DNA of 64,000 nucleotides. Origin: Clostridium pasteurianum BC1. Lineage in GTDB: Bacteria > Bacillota > Clostridia > Clostridiales > Clostridiaceae. Below, one piece after another: positions 18,002 to 26,784 of the stretch. The stretch covers positions 3,699,925 to 3,763,924 of the forward strand of contig NC_021182.1 in NCBI RefSeq assembly GCF_000389635.1. The letters are read 5' to 3'. The notes beneath the pieces were generated by a model. The model did no database searches, was not told the origin of the DNA, and worked only from the letters and a program-made list of their open reading frames with translations. Positions within the stretch are counted from its first letter, which is position 1. The number at the start of each line of letters is the position of its first letter. The position numbers and the translations under genes were made by a program.

Positions 18002-19369
18002 TTATTTCCAAACTCCAACATATTCTTTATTTACATTTAAGTATTCGTCAACAATACTTCTTGAAATTGAATATGAACCAACTAGAGGATGTGCCATTAA
18101 CGCTTCATAGGCCCTTTTTCTTGATTTATTAAACACTGCATCAATTGTTAATTTTTCATATAATTTTACTTGTTTCATAAGCAATAATGTTTCTTCAGAG
18201 ACTTCCCCTATGCTTATAGGTTTAACTGTACTCTTTCCAATATTACAGGTCACTTCAACCACATCATCATCCTTCATATTAGCTATGGCCCCCTCATTTG
18301 GAACCGATAAAATTATTTCTTTACTCTTTTCATTATTAATTCCTTCAATAAAGTCAAGAGCTACACCAGCATATCCCTCAAAATCTAGTTCTAATTTTTT
18401 TTCTCTATTATTAAGCTTATCTTCATTAGTTTCTACTGACATGTAGCTATTTTCCCTCATATTACAGTACTTATAATATATTTGTAACGCCTCTTTGGGT
18501 TTATTGTTTATATCAATTTTTTCCAATAAATAAAACATTTCATTATTAATTTTTTCGATATATTCTCCTCTTGTATAGTTTGATGACAATATGTTTTTTA
18601 TTGATTTTTCTCTATAATAATAGTAATATAAATATTCATTTGGAAGTACTCCCAGCATATTAATCAAGTCTTTTTCAAATACTGCCAATGCATTTATTTT
18701 TTCTAATTTTCTATCATCCTGTAATAAATTTTTAATAACATCTTTATTATTTGAGCTATCTACTACTTTCCTTGTCCATGAAAGGTGATTAATCCCATAT
18801 TGCTCAAAATCCAGCTTTGAATATTCTACTTTTTCAGCAGCCGCAATTTGAGATTTTAATTCACTAGGTGCATCACATATTCCAATGACTTTATGGAGCC
18901 CCTTATCTCTTGCTGCTTGAGTTACAAGTCCTGATGGATTAGTAAAATTTAAAATCCATGCTTTGGGATTAATCTCACTTATTAATTTATAGTAATTTAG
19001 TGCTACCGGAATAGTTCGTATTGCCATTGAAAAGCCACCTGCTCCAGTTGTTTCCTGTCCTAGCACCCCATATTTCAAAGCTATTCTCTCATCATTTGCT
19101 CTGGCCTTTTCCTTGCCTACACGTATTGTTGTAACAATAAAATCAGCATTCTTTACAGCATCTTCTATTATGATAGTCTTTCTTATATTTATCTTCGAAT
19201 TCATTTCCTTTGCTGCTTCCGAACATAATTTAGTAATTATATTTAGTCTTTTTTCATCATTATCCATCAGTACTAAACTATCTATGCCAATTTTTTCTGA
19301 TCTTTTTATAATGGATTTAGTAAAGAATACTGTTCGAACTCCGCCTCCGCCTATTAATGCTATTTCCAC
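18002..19369 (-). CDS. GH4-family NAD-dependent glycosidase
   Basis: A 455-residue GH4 enzyme with N-terminal GGGGVRTVF (NAD loop), NFTNPSG, ICDAPS and GINHLSW, the last two supplying metal ligands. GTG start at 19369 with AGGAGG upstream. GH4 includes phospho-glucosidases, alpha-galactosidases and alpha-galacturonidases. Here the uptake system is an ABC transporter rather than a PTS, so the substrate is probably unphosphorylated, unlike for malH at 2430. Eleven bases separate it from the permease gene upstream. Confidence 0.87.
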   Translation of the reverse strand: MEIALIGGGGVRTVFFTKSIIKRSEKIGIDSLVLMDNDEKRLNIITKLCSEAAKEMNSKINIRKTIIIEDAVKNADFIVTTIRVGKEKARANDERIALKYGVLGQETTGAGGFSMAIRTIPVALNYYKLISEINPKAWILNFTNPSGLVTQAARDKGLHKVIGICDAPSELKSQIAAAEKVEYSKLDFEQYGINHLSWTRKVVDSSNNKDVIKNLLQDDRKLEKINALAVFEKDLINMLGVLPNEYLYYYYYREKSIKNILSSNYTRGEYIEKINNEMFYLLEKIDINNKPKEALQIYYKYCNMRENSYMSVETNEDKLNNREKKLELDFEGYAGVALDFIEGINNEKSKEIILSVPNEGAIANMKDDDVVEVTCNIGKSTVKPISIGEVSEETLLLMKQVKLYEKLTIDAVFNKSRKRAYEALMAHPLVGSYSISRSIVDEYLNVNKEYVGVWK

Positions 19370-19380
19370 TGAAAAACCTC

Positions 19381-20220
19381 CTATCTTCCTCCAAACCCAG
19401 TTAGCGAAATGCCTTCAATTAGATATTTTTGTGCAAAAATATATACTATTATTACTGGAATCATGGATTGGCAGGCAGCTGCCATCATTATAGGCCAATT
19501 TGTAGTAAACTGACCCTGAAATGTTACAAGTCCAATTGGTACTGTATAATTACTTTCTTTGTTTAATACTATTAATGGCCATAAAAAGCTATTCCAGGAA
19601 GACATGAATGCAAATAATCCAAGAATAGTTAATGCTGATTTTGACATAGGTAATATTATTCTTAGATATGTACCAAAAAAACCACAGCCATCAATTCTCG
19701 CTGCTTCTTCTATTTCCTTTGGAATAGATAAGAAAAACTGCCTTAAAAGAAAAGTTCCAAAAACACTAAAAAGCTGAGGTATAATAACTCCTGCTAAATT
19801 ATCTGTTAAGTGCAAATATTTAACGATAATAAAGCTAGGCACAAGCATAACCTGAGAGGGAATCATTAACGCTGCAAGATATAGCAAGAAGAGCTTATCC
19901 CTTCCTGGAAATTCCAGTCTTGCAAAAGCATATGCAGATAAAGAACATAATATTATCTGTCCAATAGTTACACAAAAGGATACAACGAAACTATTGATAA
20001 AAAATCTTCCAAAGGGAAGGAGACTCCACACCTGCTTATAATTATCTAAAATAAAATGTTTTGGCAGTAAGGTTACATTCAAAGAGAAGGTCTCTTCAAG
20101 CGTTTTAAAGGAGGTTAATATCATCCAAATAAATGGTACTAGCATAATTATTCCACCAATAATTAATAGTACATATGTAGTTCCATCTGAAATAAATTTT
20201 GATTTCTTACTTTCTACCAT
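19381..20220 (-). CDS. Sugar ABC transporter permease (MalG/LacG type)
   Basis: A 279-residue permease with about six helices and the MalG-family coupling loop (EEAARIDGCGFFGTYLRIILP). The C terminus LIEGISLTGF is typical. Start at 20220 is preferred over a GTG three codons earlier because of spacing from GTGGG. It partners the permease at 20251 and the binding protein at 22168. No cognate ATPase gene is in this operon, so it probably uses a shared MsmK/UgpC-type ATPase encoded elsewhere. Confidence 0.9.
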   Translation of the reverse strand: MVESKKSKFISDGTTYVLLIIGGIIMLVPFIWMILTSFKTLEETFSLNVTLLPKHFILDNYKQVWSLLPFGRFFINSFVVSFCVTIGQIILCSLSAYAFARLEFPGRDKLFLLYLAALMIPSQVMLVPSFIIVKYLHLTDNLAGVIIPQLFSVFGTFLLRQFFLSIPKEIEEAARIDGCGFFGTYLRIILPMSKSALTILGLFAFMSSWNSFLWPLIVLNKESNYTVPIGLVTFQGQFTTNWPIMMAAACQSMIPVIIVYIFAQKYLIEGISLTGFGGR

Positions 20221-20250
20221 TTTTAGCACCCACTTTTATGTTATTTTTAC

Positions 20251-21195
20251 TCAATCATAATTCACCCATTTCTTTTGAAATTTATTTTGAAACAAGGTTA
20301 TAATAAAAATACACAGAAATAATATCCATCCCAAAGCGCAGGCATAACCCATTTTATGAGATTGAAAGCCAGTATTATACAAATATAGTACCATAGTGGT
20401 TGTACTAAAATTAGGGCCACCATTAGTTAAAATATATGCTTGTTCAAAAACCTGAAAGGAATTTATCACCGTCATCACAACAACGAAAAATGTAGTAGGA
20501 CTAAGCAAAGGAACTGTTATATTTTTGAATTTTCCCCATTTTGTAACCCCATCTATTTCCGCAGCTTCATATAAATTCTCTGGTATATTTTTTAGTCCAC
20601 CTAGATAAATTATTACAAAGGTCCCTATCTGCCCCCATACACTCATAATGATAACTGCTATCATTGACCAATTCTTATCAGAAAGCCAGGCTGGAACATT
20701 TGAAATACCAACTTTTCTCAATGAAAAATTCAACAATCCATAATTTGTATTATAAATATATATCCAAACTAGAGATACTCCTACAAGAGACGCCACTGTT
20801 GGCAAAAAATATATGGCTCTTAAAATTTTTATACCTTTAATTTTTTGATTAAGCCCAAGTGCAATTAGTAATGACAAAACATCAATTAAAATAACAGACA
20901 CAACGGTATAATATAATGTGTTTTGAAAGACTTTTGTTGCTAAAATATCATTAGTGAAAATATCAATGTAATTTTGTAATCCTACAAATTTTGCAGGTGT
21001 CAATAAATCCCATTTGTAAAAGCTGATTACAAAAGTAGAAATTATACTTAATAATATAAAAACAGTAAATCCAATAAAATGCGGTAAAATAAAAGCTATA
21101 GCATCCTTTGTTTGAGCTTTTTTATACTTTTTTTTATATTTTACTTCACTATCAAAAATCAGAAGTTTTTTATCTAATAATTTCTCATTTCTCAT
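20251..21195 (-). CDS. Sugar ABC transporter permease (MalF/LacF type)
   Basis: A 314-residue permease with a charged cytoplasmic N terminus of about 30 residues, then about six helices and the coupling loop NLYEAAEIDGVTKWGKFKNITVPLL. GGGGAG precedes the ATG. Together with the MalG-type partner it forms the membrane channel of a CUT1 family importer for oligosaccharides or glycosides. Confidence 0.9.
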   Translation of the reverse strand: MRNEKLLDKKLLIFDSEVKYKKKYKKAQTKDAIAFILPHFIGFTVFILLSIISTFVISFYKWDLLTPAKFVGLQNYIDIFTNDILATKVFQNTLYYTVVSVILIDVLSLLIALGLNQKIKGIKILRAIYFLPTVASLVGVSLVWIYIYNTNYGLLNFSLRKVGISNVPAWLSDKNWSMIAVIIMSVWGQIGTFVIIYLGGLKNIPENLYEAAEIDGVTKWGKFKNITVPLLSPTTFFVVVMTVINSFQVFEQAYILTNGGPNFSTTTMVLYLYNTGFQSHKMGYACALGWILFLCIFIITLFQNKFQKKWVNYD

Positions 21196-21262
21196 TTTTT
21201 CTCCCCACTTTTACGCATCGTAAACAAATAACAAGTAAGTATGCTATTTATTTTCACATGTC

Positions 21263-22114
21263 TTATTCCTCAAAAATTTTAGCGGCATTATTATAAAAAA
21301 TATTATTTTTTTCCTCTTCTGTAAGACCAATTTTATCAAATTCACGAATCCAGTCTAATATTTCATTCTCTACTCTTTCCGTTTTGGAATCTGAACCAAA
21401 TAATAATCTTTTTACGTTAATTTCTTTTTTTATATAATTACCCTCAATGATATGTCTTCTAACAACATCTCCACCTGATATATCAAAACTTACATTTCTT
21501 CTCCATCTTGCCACCGCGGCTGCTACATCATACATACCATAGCCTACATGTGCACCTATAATCTTTAATTCAGGGAATAAAGTTCCAATAGTATCTAAAG
21601 TGATAGGCTGCATTTTAGCAGATGAGGTTCCTGTTTTTTTTAATATACTTTCAAATTTTTTTACATCATTAATAAGGGCAGGACTTGTTCCACTTTCTTC
21701 TTTAAGATAATCTTCAATGCCTCCCAGTATCCCCGTATGAAATAAACAAACCATGCCTTGCTTTTCTGCTTCATCATATAGTGGAAAGTAAGCTTCATCA
21801 TCATAATTCTTCTTAGGACAAATAAGTTTCAGACCTCTAAAGCCAAGCTGTTTGAATTTTTTAATGTGATCTGGTTTGCTTTCATCCAGATCTAAAAAAG
21901 CCAATCCAATAAATAGATTAGAATATTTTTTTATTGCATCTGCTGTAAGATCATTAATTATTCCAGGTCCCCCTATGAGACATGCTTTAACAATATTAAT
22001 TCTGTTAAAAGTTTCAATTAAATTATAAAGATTTTTTTCAGCAGTTTTTATATTAATATTTTCACTTTGAAAAAAACTAACTGGATAATGCACATGCGTA
22101 TCAAATATTTTCAT
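21263..22114 (-). CDS. Amidohydrolase-family (TIM-barrel) metal-dependent hydrolase
   Basis: A 283-residue protein beginning with a metal-binding DTHVHYP motif. Further conserved histidines lie in CLFHTGI and IIGAHVGYG, and a late acidic residue in LLFGSDSK, consistent with the amidohydrolase-2 (PF04909-like) family. Members hydrolyse or decarboxylate ring acids and lactones. In a sugar operon a lactonase or deacylase role is plausible, but this is inference. AGAGGG precedes the ATG. Confidence 0.8.
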   Translation of the reverse strand: MKIFDTHVHYPVSFFQSENINIKTAEKNLYNLIETFNRINIVKACLIGGPGIINDLTADAIKKYSNLFIGLAFLDLDESKPDHIKKFKQLGFRGLKLICPKKNYDDEAYFPLYDEAEKQGMVCLFHTGILGGIEDYLKEESGTSPALINDVKKFESILKKTGTSSAKMQPITLDTIGTLFPELKIIGAHVGYGMYDVAAAVARWRRNVSFDISGGDVVRRHIIEGNYIKKEINVKRLLFGSDSKTERVENEILDWIREFDKIGLTEEEKNNIFYNNAAKIFEE

Positions 22115-22140
22115 AAAATCCCTCTTTTTATATTAAATCA

Positions 22141-22156
22141 AGGGGCAAAAGCCCCT
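22141..22156 (-). other. mRNA-stabilising hairpin after the binding-protein gene
   Basis: AGGGGC and GCCCCT form a tight six-base stem with an AAAA loop between the binding-protein stop and the amidohydrolase start. With no T run it is probably not a terminator. Such hairpins commonly raise the amount of binding-protein message relative to downstream genes. Confidence 0.55.
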
Positions 22157-22167
22157 AGATTCATTCA

Positions 22168-23451
22168 TTATTTTGACTCTATTATTTTTTTCAATTGTGG
22201 TAATGCCTCGTTTACACTATCTTTTGCGCTCTTTTGTCCAGTCCATATAGCTTGAAAATACTGATTTGTAGCTGTGAAAAAGTCATTAGCCTTTGGAGTT
22301 GTTGGGTATGCACGGCCGGCTTTAGTCTCATCAATAAAAACCTGTGCATTATAAGATTGTTTTAAAAAGGTATCAGAATTAAGAACTTTCTTATTAGCCG
22401 GTACAATCAGCTGCGATTCAGTAAACAATTTCTGAGCATCCGGACCAGTCAAATATGACCAAAACTCCCAAGCTTCCTTTGGATGCTTTGTTTTAGATGA
22501 TATGGTATAGCCTGCACCTCCTGCTACGTTTACCTTTGGATTATTACCAATAGTTGGCAAATAGGTTACATCCCATTTTAAATCAGCAACCTTAGTAAAG
22601 GATGGAATTAATGCATGATTGCCAACAATTAATCCTAATTTATTAGTTGTAAACAATTGAGAAATTTGTGATGAATCCTTTATCAATTCATATGGCGGTG
22701 CACTTTTATCCTTATTAATCAAATCTCCTAGCTTTTGAAGTGCATCTATTGCCTTTGGATCATCTAAAAGTACTTTTGTTGGATTACTATCATCGTCAAA
22801 TAGCTGTCCTCCATTCATCCATGTTGTTAAGAACCAAAAGCTGGGATCAAAAGCAATTCCATATTGACTGGTAACATTGCCATCTTTTTTAGTTAATTTT
22901 TTAGATATATCAACCAACTGATCCCAGGTTAAATTTTTATCAGGATATGGTATCTTAGCATCATCAAACAGTTTTTTGTTATAAAAGAGAACTTTGGTAT
23001 CATTATCTCTAGGCACGCCATAAAGTTTTCCATCATATTGGAATTCCTTTAGCTGCTCAGGATAATAATCATCAAGATTATAACCATATTTCTTTGCTAA
23101 TGGAGTAATCTCTTGCAGCACACCAGTTTTAGCATAGGACACAGTATTATTTAAAAACATTACGTCTGGTGATGTACCTCCAGACCATTGTGTTTGTAGC
23201 TTTTGAAAGTAACTGCTCCAAGGAGCATATTGCTGTTCAATTTTGATATTTTTATGAGTTGCCTCAAAATCAGCTGCGATTTTCTTATCTATAGCTACCT
23301 CCCAAGGGTCACCCCAATAAGACCATACAATTGTTACTTGTTTGTCACTGCTGGAATTATTACTAGAAGACTCATTAGAGCATCCAGCTATTAAAGAAGC
23401 TATGACTATAACCAATAAAATAATAACAGATATTTTTTTAGTTTTTTTCAT
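22168..23451 (-). CDS. Sugar ABC transporter substrate-binding lipoprotein (family 1)
   Basis: A 427-residue protein with a lipoprotein signal (lipobox SLIAGC near residue 24) and a MalE/UgpB-type binding domain (VTIVWSYWGDPWE near the start; GGAGYTISSKTKHPKEAWEFW near the end). It delivers an oligosaccharide or glycoside to the two permeases downstream. First structural gene after lacI. Confidence 0.92.
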   Translation of the reverse strand: MKKTKKISVIILLVIVIASLIAGCSNESSSNNSSSDKQVTIVWSYWGDPWEVAIDKKIAADFEATHKNIKIEQQYAPWSSYFQKLQTQWSGGTSPDVMFLNNTVSYAKTGVLQEITPLAKKYGYNLDDYYPEQLKEFQYDGKLYGVPRDNDTKVLFYNKKLFDDAKIPYPDKNLTWDQLVDISKKLTKKDGNVTSQYGIAFDPSFWFLTTWMNGGQLFDDDSNPTKVLLDDPKAIDALQKLGDLINKDKSAPPYELIKDSSQISQLFTTNKLGLIVGNHALIPSFTKVADLKWDVTYLPTIGNNPKVNVAGGAGYTISSKTKHPKEAWEFWSYLTGPDAQKLFTESQLIVPANKKVLNSDTFLKQSYNAQVFIDETKAGRAYPTTPKANDFFTATNQYFQAIWTGQKSAKDSVNEALPQLKKIIESK

Positions 23452-23564
23452 TTTCTCTCCCCCTTCATTTTTACAATAAATTATATTAAGTTTGGTAAAA
23501 AATACTGACTAGTACAATAATTTTTACCTTTATGTATTTAGACATCTTAAGATGCCTTAATAGC

Positions 23565-24557
23565 TTATTTTGTGGTTTGTCTTATTATTAATTCATGATC
23601 CAAAATCTCATCATAATTTTCTATCTTTTCATTATTCAGTATTTTAATTAGCATTTCGGTAGCGCCCTGTCCAATTTTCTTTATTGGTTGTCTTATAGTA
23701 GTTAAATGTGGTCTAAATACTGATGCTAACTCTATATCATCAAAGCCTATTAAGGAAATATCCTCAGGAACTTTATAACCAAAATCATATATACAATTGA
23801 TAGCTCCAATAGCTATTTCATCACTTGCTGCAAAAACAGCAGTTGGAATTTTTTCTAACTCTAATAGTTTCTTCATGTTTTCATATCCACTTTTTACATC
23901 AAAATCACCTTGCATTATGTATCTTTCATCTATCTTCCTGCCATAATCCTTTAATGCCTTTATGTAACCAAGTTTTCTATATTCCCCTGCAGTTACGCCA
24001 TTACCACATATCATAGCTACTATATTGTGTTCATTTTTTATAAAATATTTTGTTGCATCATAGGCAGCTTTTACTTCGTCAATTCTAACAGTAGGAAGTA
24101 TCATACCTTTTACAGTTACACTAGCTAAAACTATGGGAATATTTCTTTCAGAAAGGAAATTTCTAATCTCCTCTTCTGTATTTTCATGCATAAGTATTAC
24201 TCCATCTACTTGTCTTTCTTTAAGTATTTCAAAGTATTTATATTCCTTTTCTATGCTTTGGTATATATTGCATATTATAATGCTGTATCCATATTTTGCT
24301 GCTACTTCATCAATCCCTTCTAATGCAATAGAATGAAATTGATTACTAACATATGGAATAACTACACCTATTAATTTTGTCTGATTTAATAAAAAATTCC
24401 TTGTTATTACATTGGGAGTATAATTCATATCCTTAATTACTTTATCCACTTTTCTTCTTAATTCTTCATTAACAGGTTTACTATTATTTATTACTCTGGA
24501 TACTGTAGCAGCCGACACTCCAGCCTTTCTTGCTACATCTTTAATTGTTACTATCAT
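23565..24557 (-). CDS. LacI-family transcriptional regulator
   Basis: A 330-residue repressor with an N-terminal HTH (TIKDVARKAGVSAATVSRVINN) and a periplasmic-binding-like effector domain (about 60-330). It precedes the sugar ABC/GH4/PfkB genes by 113 bases, so it probably controls and is co-transcribed with them. A palindrome (TAAACCAATAGGTTTA) lies about 50 bases upstream of its start, and a related one lies at 24908, suggesting autoregulation and control of the divergent cluster. Attenuator C is in its leader. Confidence 0.92.
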   Translation of the reverse strand: MIVTIKDVARKAGVSAATVSRVINNSKPVNEELRRKVDKVIKDMNYTPNVITRNFLLNQTKLIGVVIPYVSNQFHSIALEGIDEVAAKYGYSIIICNIYQSIEKEYKYFEILKERQVDGVILMHENTEEEIRNFLSERNIPIVLASVTVKGMILPTVRIDEVKAAYDATKYFIKNEHNIVAMICGNGVTAGEYRKLGYIKALKDYGRKIDERYIMQGDFDVKSGYENMKKLLELEKIPTAVFAASDEIAIGAINCIYDFGYKVPEDISLIGFDDIELASVFRPHLTTIRQPIKKIGQGATEMLIKILNNEKIENYDEILDHELIIRQTTK

Positions 24558-24603
24558 ACTATTCCTCCTAATATCAGTTAATAGTTATCTATCCATATAA
24601 TAA

Positions 24604-24619
24604 TAAACCAATAGGTTTA
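24604..24619. promoter_or_regulatory. Candidate LacI operator 1
   Basis: TAAACC-AATA-GGTTTA is a perfect 6-bp inverted repeat in the leader of the lacI gene. LacI proteins usually bind palindromes of this size near their own promoter. Assignment to this regulator is inference from position. Confidence 0.5.
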
Positions 24620-24693
24620 ATATTATATTATCAGGAAACAATTTCCTGTCAAGAAATTATTTAAAAACGTAACTATTATTAATAAGACTTGAT

Positions 24694-24762
24694 ATAAAAA
24701 AAGCTGAATTCTATTCCTAAAATAAAGAATAAAATCCAGCCTCTAGTTCCTCTAGTAAGCTA
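24694..24762 (-). promoter_or_regulatory. CTAGA-box attenuator, copy C
   Basis: On the minus strand AGC-TT-ACTAGAGGAACTAGAG-GCT flows into a hairpin (GCTGGATTTTATTC with GAATAGAATTCAGC) followed by seven Ts. Loop bases differ from copies A and B while the CTAG stem and the AGC/GCT pairing remain. It points toward the lacI gene, 137 bases away, so it would act on the whole sugar operon if that is transcribed from here. Confidence 0.7.
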
Positions 24763-24874
24763 ATTTATAGAATACACATTACTTCGTAATTATATAATAA
24801 ATTGATTTTCATCAATCTTTAATATTATAAGACATTATTTAACCCAATTAAATTACATTTTAGTTAAATATTTC

Positions 24875-24924
24875 TTGACAGTGTAGTTTACATCATCTAT
24901 TATTGTATTAAACATATAGGTTTA
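24875..24924 (+). promoter_or_regulatory. Promoter and candidate operator of the PNPOx/ferredoxin cluster
   Basis: TTGACA (24875-24880) and TATTAT (24898-24903) are exactly 17 bases apart, pointing to the gene at 25003. An imperfect palindrome (TAAACATATAGGTTTA, about 24908-24924) overlaps the predicted transcription start and resembles the palindrome in front of lacI. This is the position expected for a repressor site. Confidence 0.65.
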
Positions 24925-25002
24925 CTGTATTGATATATAATATAATACTAAATTTATATACAAGTCAATTATTAAAAAAATATATCATGGGGAGTAATGA
25001 TT

Positions 25003-25485
25003 ATGGCAATTCTAACAGAGGAAATGAAAAATGTATTAAAAGTTGTAGGAAAAGGTGGAGCAGTAGTTCATCTTACCACATGCAGTAAAGGCGGAAAACC
25101 AAACATAGTAGCAGAAAGGTTTGTTACAAGTTACAAGGATGAATATATTTTGATTGCTGAAATGTTTGCCCAGAAAACTAAGGTTAACCTAAATGAAAAT
25201 CCAATTGGAAGTATAACTATTGCTCATCCTGTTAAAGAACATTCTTGGGCTTTTAGAGGACCTTGCACAGTAATCAGTCATGCGGCTCCTGCAAATTATA
25301 AATGGAATGATATTATAGCTGGAGAGGTTTTAAACGAATGGGGAGATTGGGCAGCTAAAGAACCACCAGATGAGGTTCCCCCAGATATTGCACCACCTAA
25401 ACTTGCACAACGCGGTATTATCGCATTAAAAGTTGAAGAAGTTTATTCTTTTGACCCTGACAATGCAGGGCAAAGAATTATATAG
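25003..25485 (+). CDS. Pyridoxamine 5'-phosphate oxidase-fold protein (1)
   Basis: A 160-residue protein with the split-barrel fold pattern of PNPOx-like flavoproteins (VVHLTTCSKGGKPNIVAERF, then ILIAEMFAQKTKVNLNENP). These bind FMN, F420 or haem and reduce or bind diverse compounds. The ATG at 25003 follows GGGGAG at eight bases; an ATG two codons earlier is too close. First gene of a four-gene operon with a second PNPOx-like protein, a ferredoxin and an ATC-hydrolase-like protein. Substrate unknown. Confidence 0.8.
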   Translation: MAILTEEMKNVLKVVGKGGAVVHLTTCSKGGKPNIVAERFVTSYKDEYILIAEMFAQKTKVNLNENPIGSITIAHPVKEHSWAFRGPCTVISHAAPANYKWNDIIAGEVLNEWGDWAAKEPPDEVPPDIAPPKLAQRGIIALKVEEVYSFDPDNAGQRII

Positions 25486-25497
25486 GGAGGCTATAAT

Positions 25498-25911
25498 ATG
25501 TCAATAAATTTAACTTCACGAATGAGCAATTGGATCAGTGAATTGGGATTACACATAGCAACAGCAACAAAAAATGGTTTTCCAACTGTTATTGTAGCTA
25601 ACTCAAGTAAGGTAGAAGGAGATCTTATTATTGTTTCCTTAAAACCTAATCAAATAAAACAGATAGAAAATAATATTTTGGAAAATTCATATGTTGCAGC
25701 TGCTCCAGGTCAGTTAGGAGCAGTTCGTGCGCCATATCAATTCAAAGGATTTGCAAAATTAAAAGATTCCAATCTTGAAATTAAGGTAGAAGAAATTTAT
25801 TGTACTAGACCTGGTGCCGAAGCAAGAATGCGTCTTGATACTTTGGGATATGAAGGTATGAAAGAATACGATGAAATTAGATGGAACGATAATCCTCCAT
25901 CAAATACCTAA
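25498..25911 (+). CDS. Pyridoxamine 5'-phosphate oxidase-fold protein (2)
   Basis: A 137-residue relative of the preceding protein (HIATATKNGFPTVIVANSSKV; later PYQFKGFAKLKDS). Similar genes side by side may form a heterodimer. GGGAGG precedes the ATG, and 12 bases separate it from the previous stop. No metal or iron-sulfur motif is visible, so electrons would come through bound flavin and perhaps the ferredoxin encoded next (inference). Confidence 0.78.
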   Translation: MSINLTSRMSNWISELGLHIATATKNGFPTVIVANSSKVEGDLIIVSLKPNQIKQIENNILENSYVAAAPGQLGAVRAPYQFKGFAKLKDSNLEIKVEEIYCTRPGAEARMRLDTLGYEGMKEYDEIRWNDNPPSNT

Positions 25912-25973
25912 AACAAGTTAAAAAAATTAATTCATCATATTAATTGTAAAACAATAAATAAAGGGTGATTGCA

Positions 25974-26273
25974 ATGTATTCAGGAAATGCTAAGAATAAT
26001 CTTAGAGGAAAGCTTCCTAGTAAGATGCCCTGGGTAATACCAGTCAACTGTGAAGGTTGTGGAAGCTGCGTAAACAATTGCAAAACAGGTGGTCTTAAAA
26101 TGATAAAAACTAACATTGACGGCGTGTATGTTCCCTGGCTAATAGAACCTGAAAAATGCAGCGGATGCGGCAGATGTTCAGAAGCTTGTGTCATGGGTGC
26201 TATTTCAATGACAAGTTATGTAGAAGACGCAATGTTTCGATTTTTAAAGCAAAAACCTATAATTTTAACATAG
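25974..26273 (+). CDS. 2[4Fe-4S] ferredoxin-like protein
   Basis: A 99-residue protein with two four-cysteine motifs (CEGCGSCVNNC and CSGCGRCSEAC) separated by about 30 residues, and N- and C-terminal extensions of about 25 residues. The second cluster motif ends in CVMG rather than CP. It probably carries electrons for the two PNPOx-fold proteins. The ATG at 25974 is chosen; a GTG three codons upstream overlaps the ribosome site. Confidence 0.88.
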   Translation: MYSGNAKNNLRGKLPSKMPWVIPVNCEGCGSCVNNCKTGGLKMIKTNIDGVYVPWLIEPEKCSGCGRCSEACVMGAISMTSYVEDAMFRFLKQKPIILT

Positions 26274-26292
26274 AGTTCCTTGGAGGTAAAAT

Positions 26293-26751
26293 ATGAGCAA
26301 GATAAGAAGTACCGATGAGCCAGTAGGTAGAATGGCAAAGCTTATGGCTGAACTTTATTACTTTATGGCTAAAGAAATGATAGATAAATTAGGAGAAGAA
26401 AAAGGAAAAGATGCTGTAAAAGATGCTGTTACAAAATTTGGCAAAGCAAGAGTAAAGCTAATGAAAGAAGAAGCAAAAGAAAAAGGTCTTAAAATTAATG
26501 CTGAAACTTATGCTATAGTAAGAGACATGCCCGGAATTTCATGGGAAAAAGACCCAAATAATCCTAATGACATAATATACTCCCCTATGCACGATATGTG
26601 GGAACAGTTAGGTGGGGAAGACATTGGCGCATTATATTGCAGCATTGATAACATATTATATGAAAACTTTAATGCAGAACTTGAAAGACCATTATGCAAA
26701 ACCATCGGAGACAGCTGTTGTAGATTTATAGTCAGAAATAAAATACATTAA
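26293..26751 (+). CDS. L-2-amino-thiazoline-4-carboxylate hydrolase-like protein
   Basis: A 152-residue protein resembling the ATC-hydrolase family (PF14196). It has an N-terminal helical region (residues 1-65) and a C-terminal block with paired cysteines in GDSCCRFIV. The founding enzyme opens the amino-thiazoline ring to give S-carbamoylcysteine on the way to cysteine, but many family members have no known role. Last gene of the PNPOx/ferredoxin operon; TTGGAGG precedes the ATG. A weak hairpin (GAGCA/TGCTC, about 26753-26770) follows. Confidence 0.72.
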   Translation: MSKIRSTDEPVGRMAKLMAELYYFMAKEMIDKLGEEKGKDAVKDAVTKFGKARVKLMKEEAKEKGLKINAETYAIVRDMPGISWEKDPNNPNDIIYSPMHDMWEQLGGEDIGALYCSIDNILYENFNAELERPLCKTIGDSCCRFIVRNKIH

Positions 26752-26784
26752 GGAGCATATCAAATTGCTCTGTTCTATTTATAA

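Noticed and set aside
24694-24762. Attenuator C as a regulator of the plus-strand PNPOx cluster
   Set aside because: The element and its T run read on the minus strand, toward lacI. The plus-strand cluster has its own promoter at 24875, downstream of the element.
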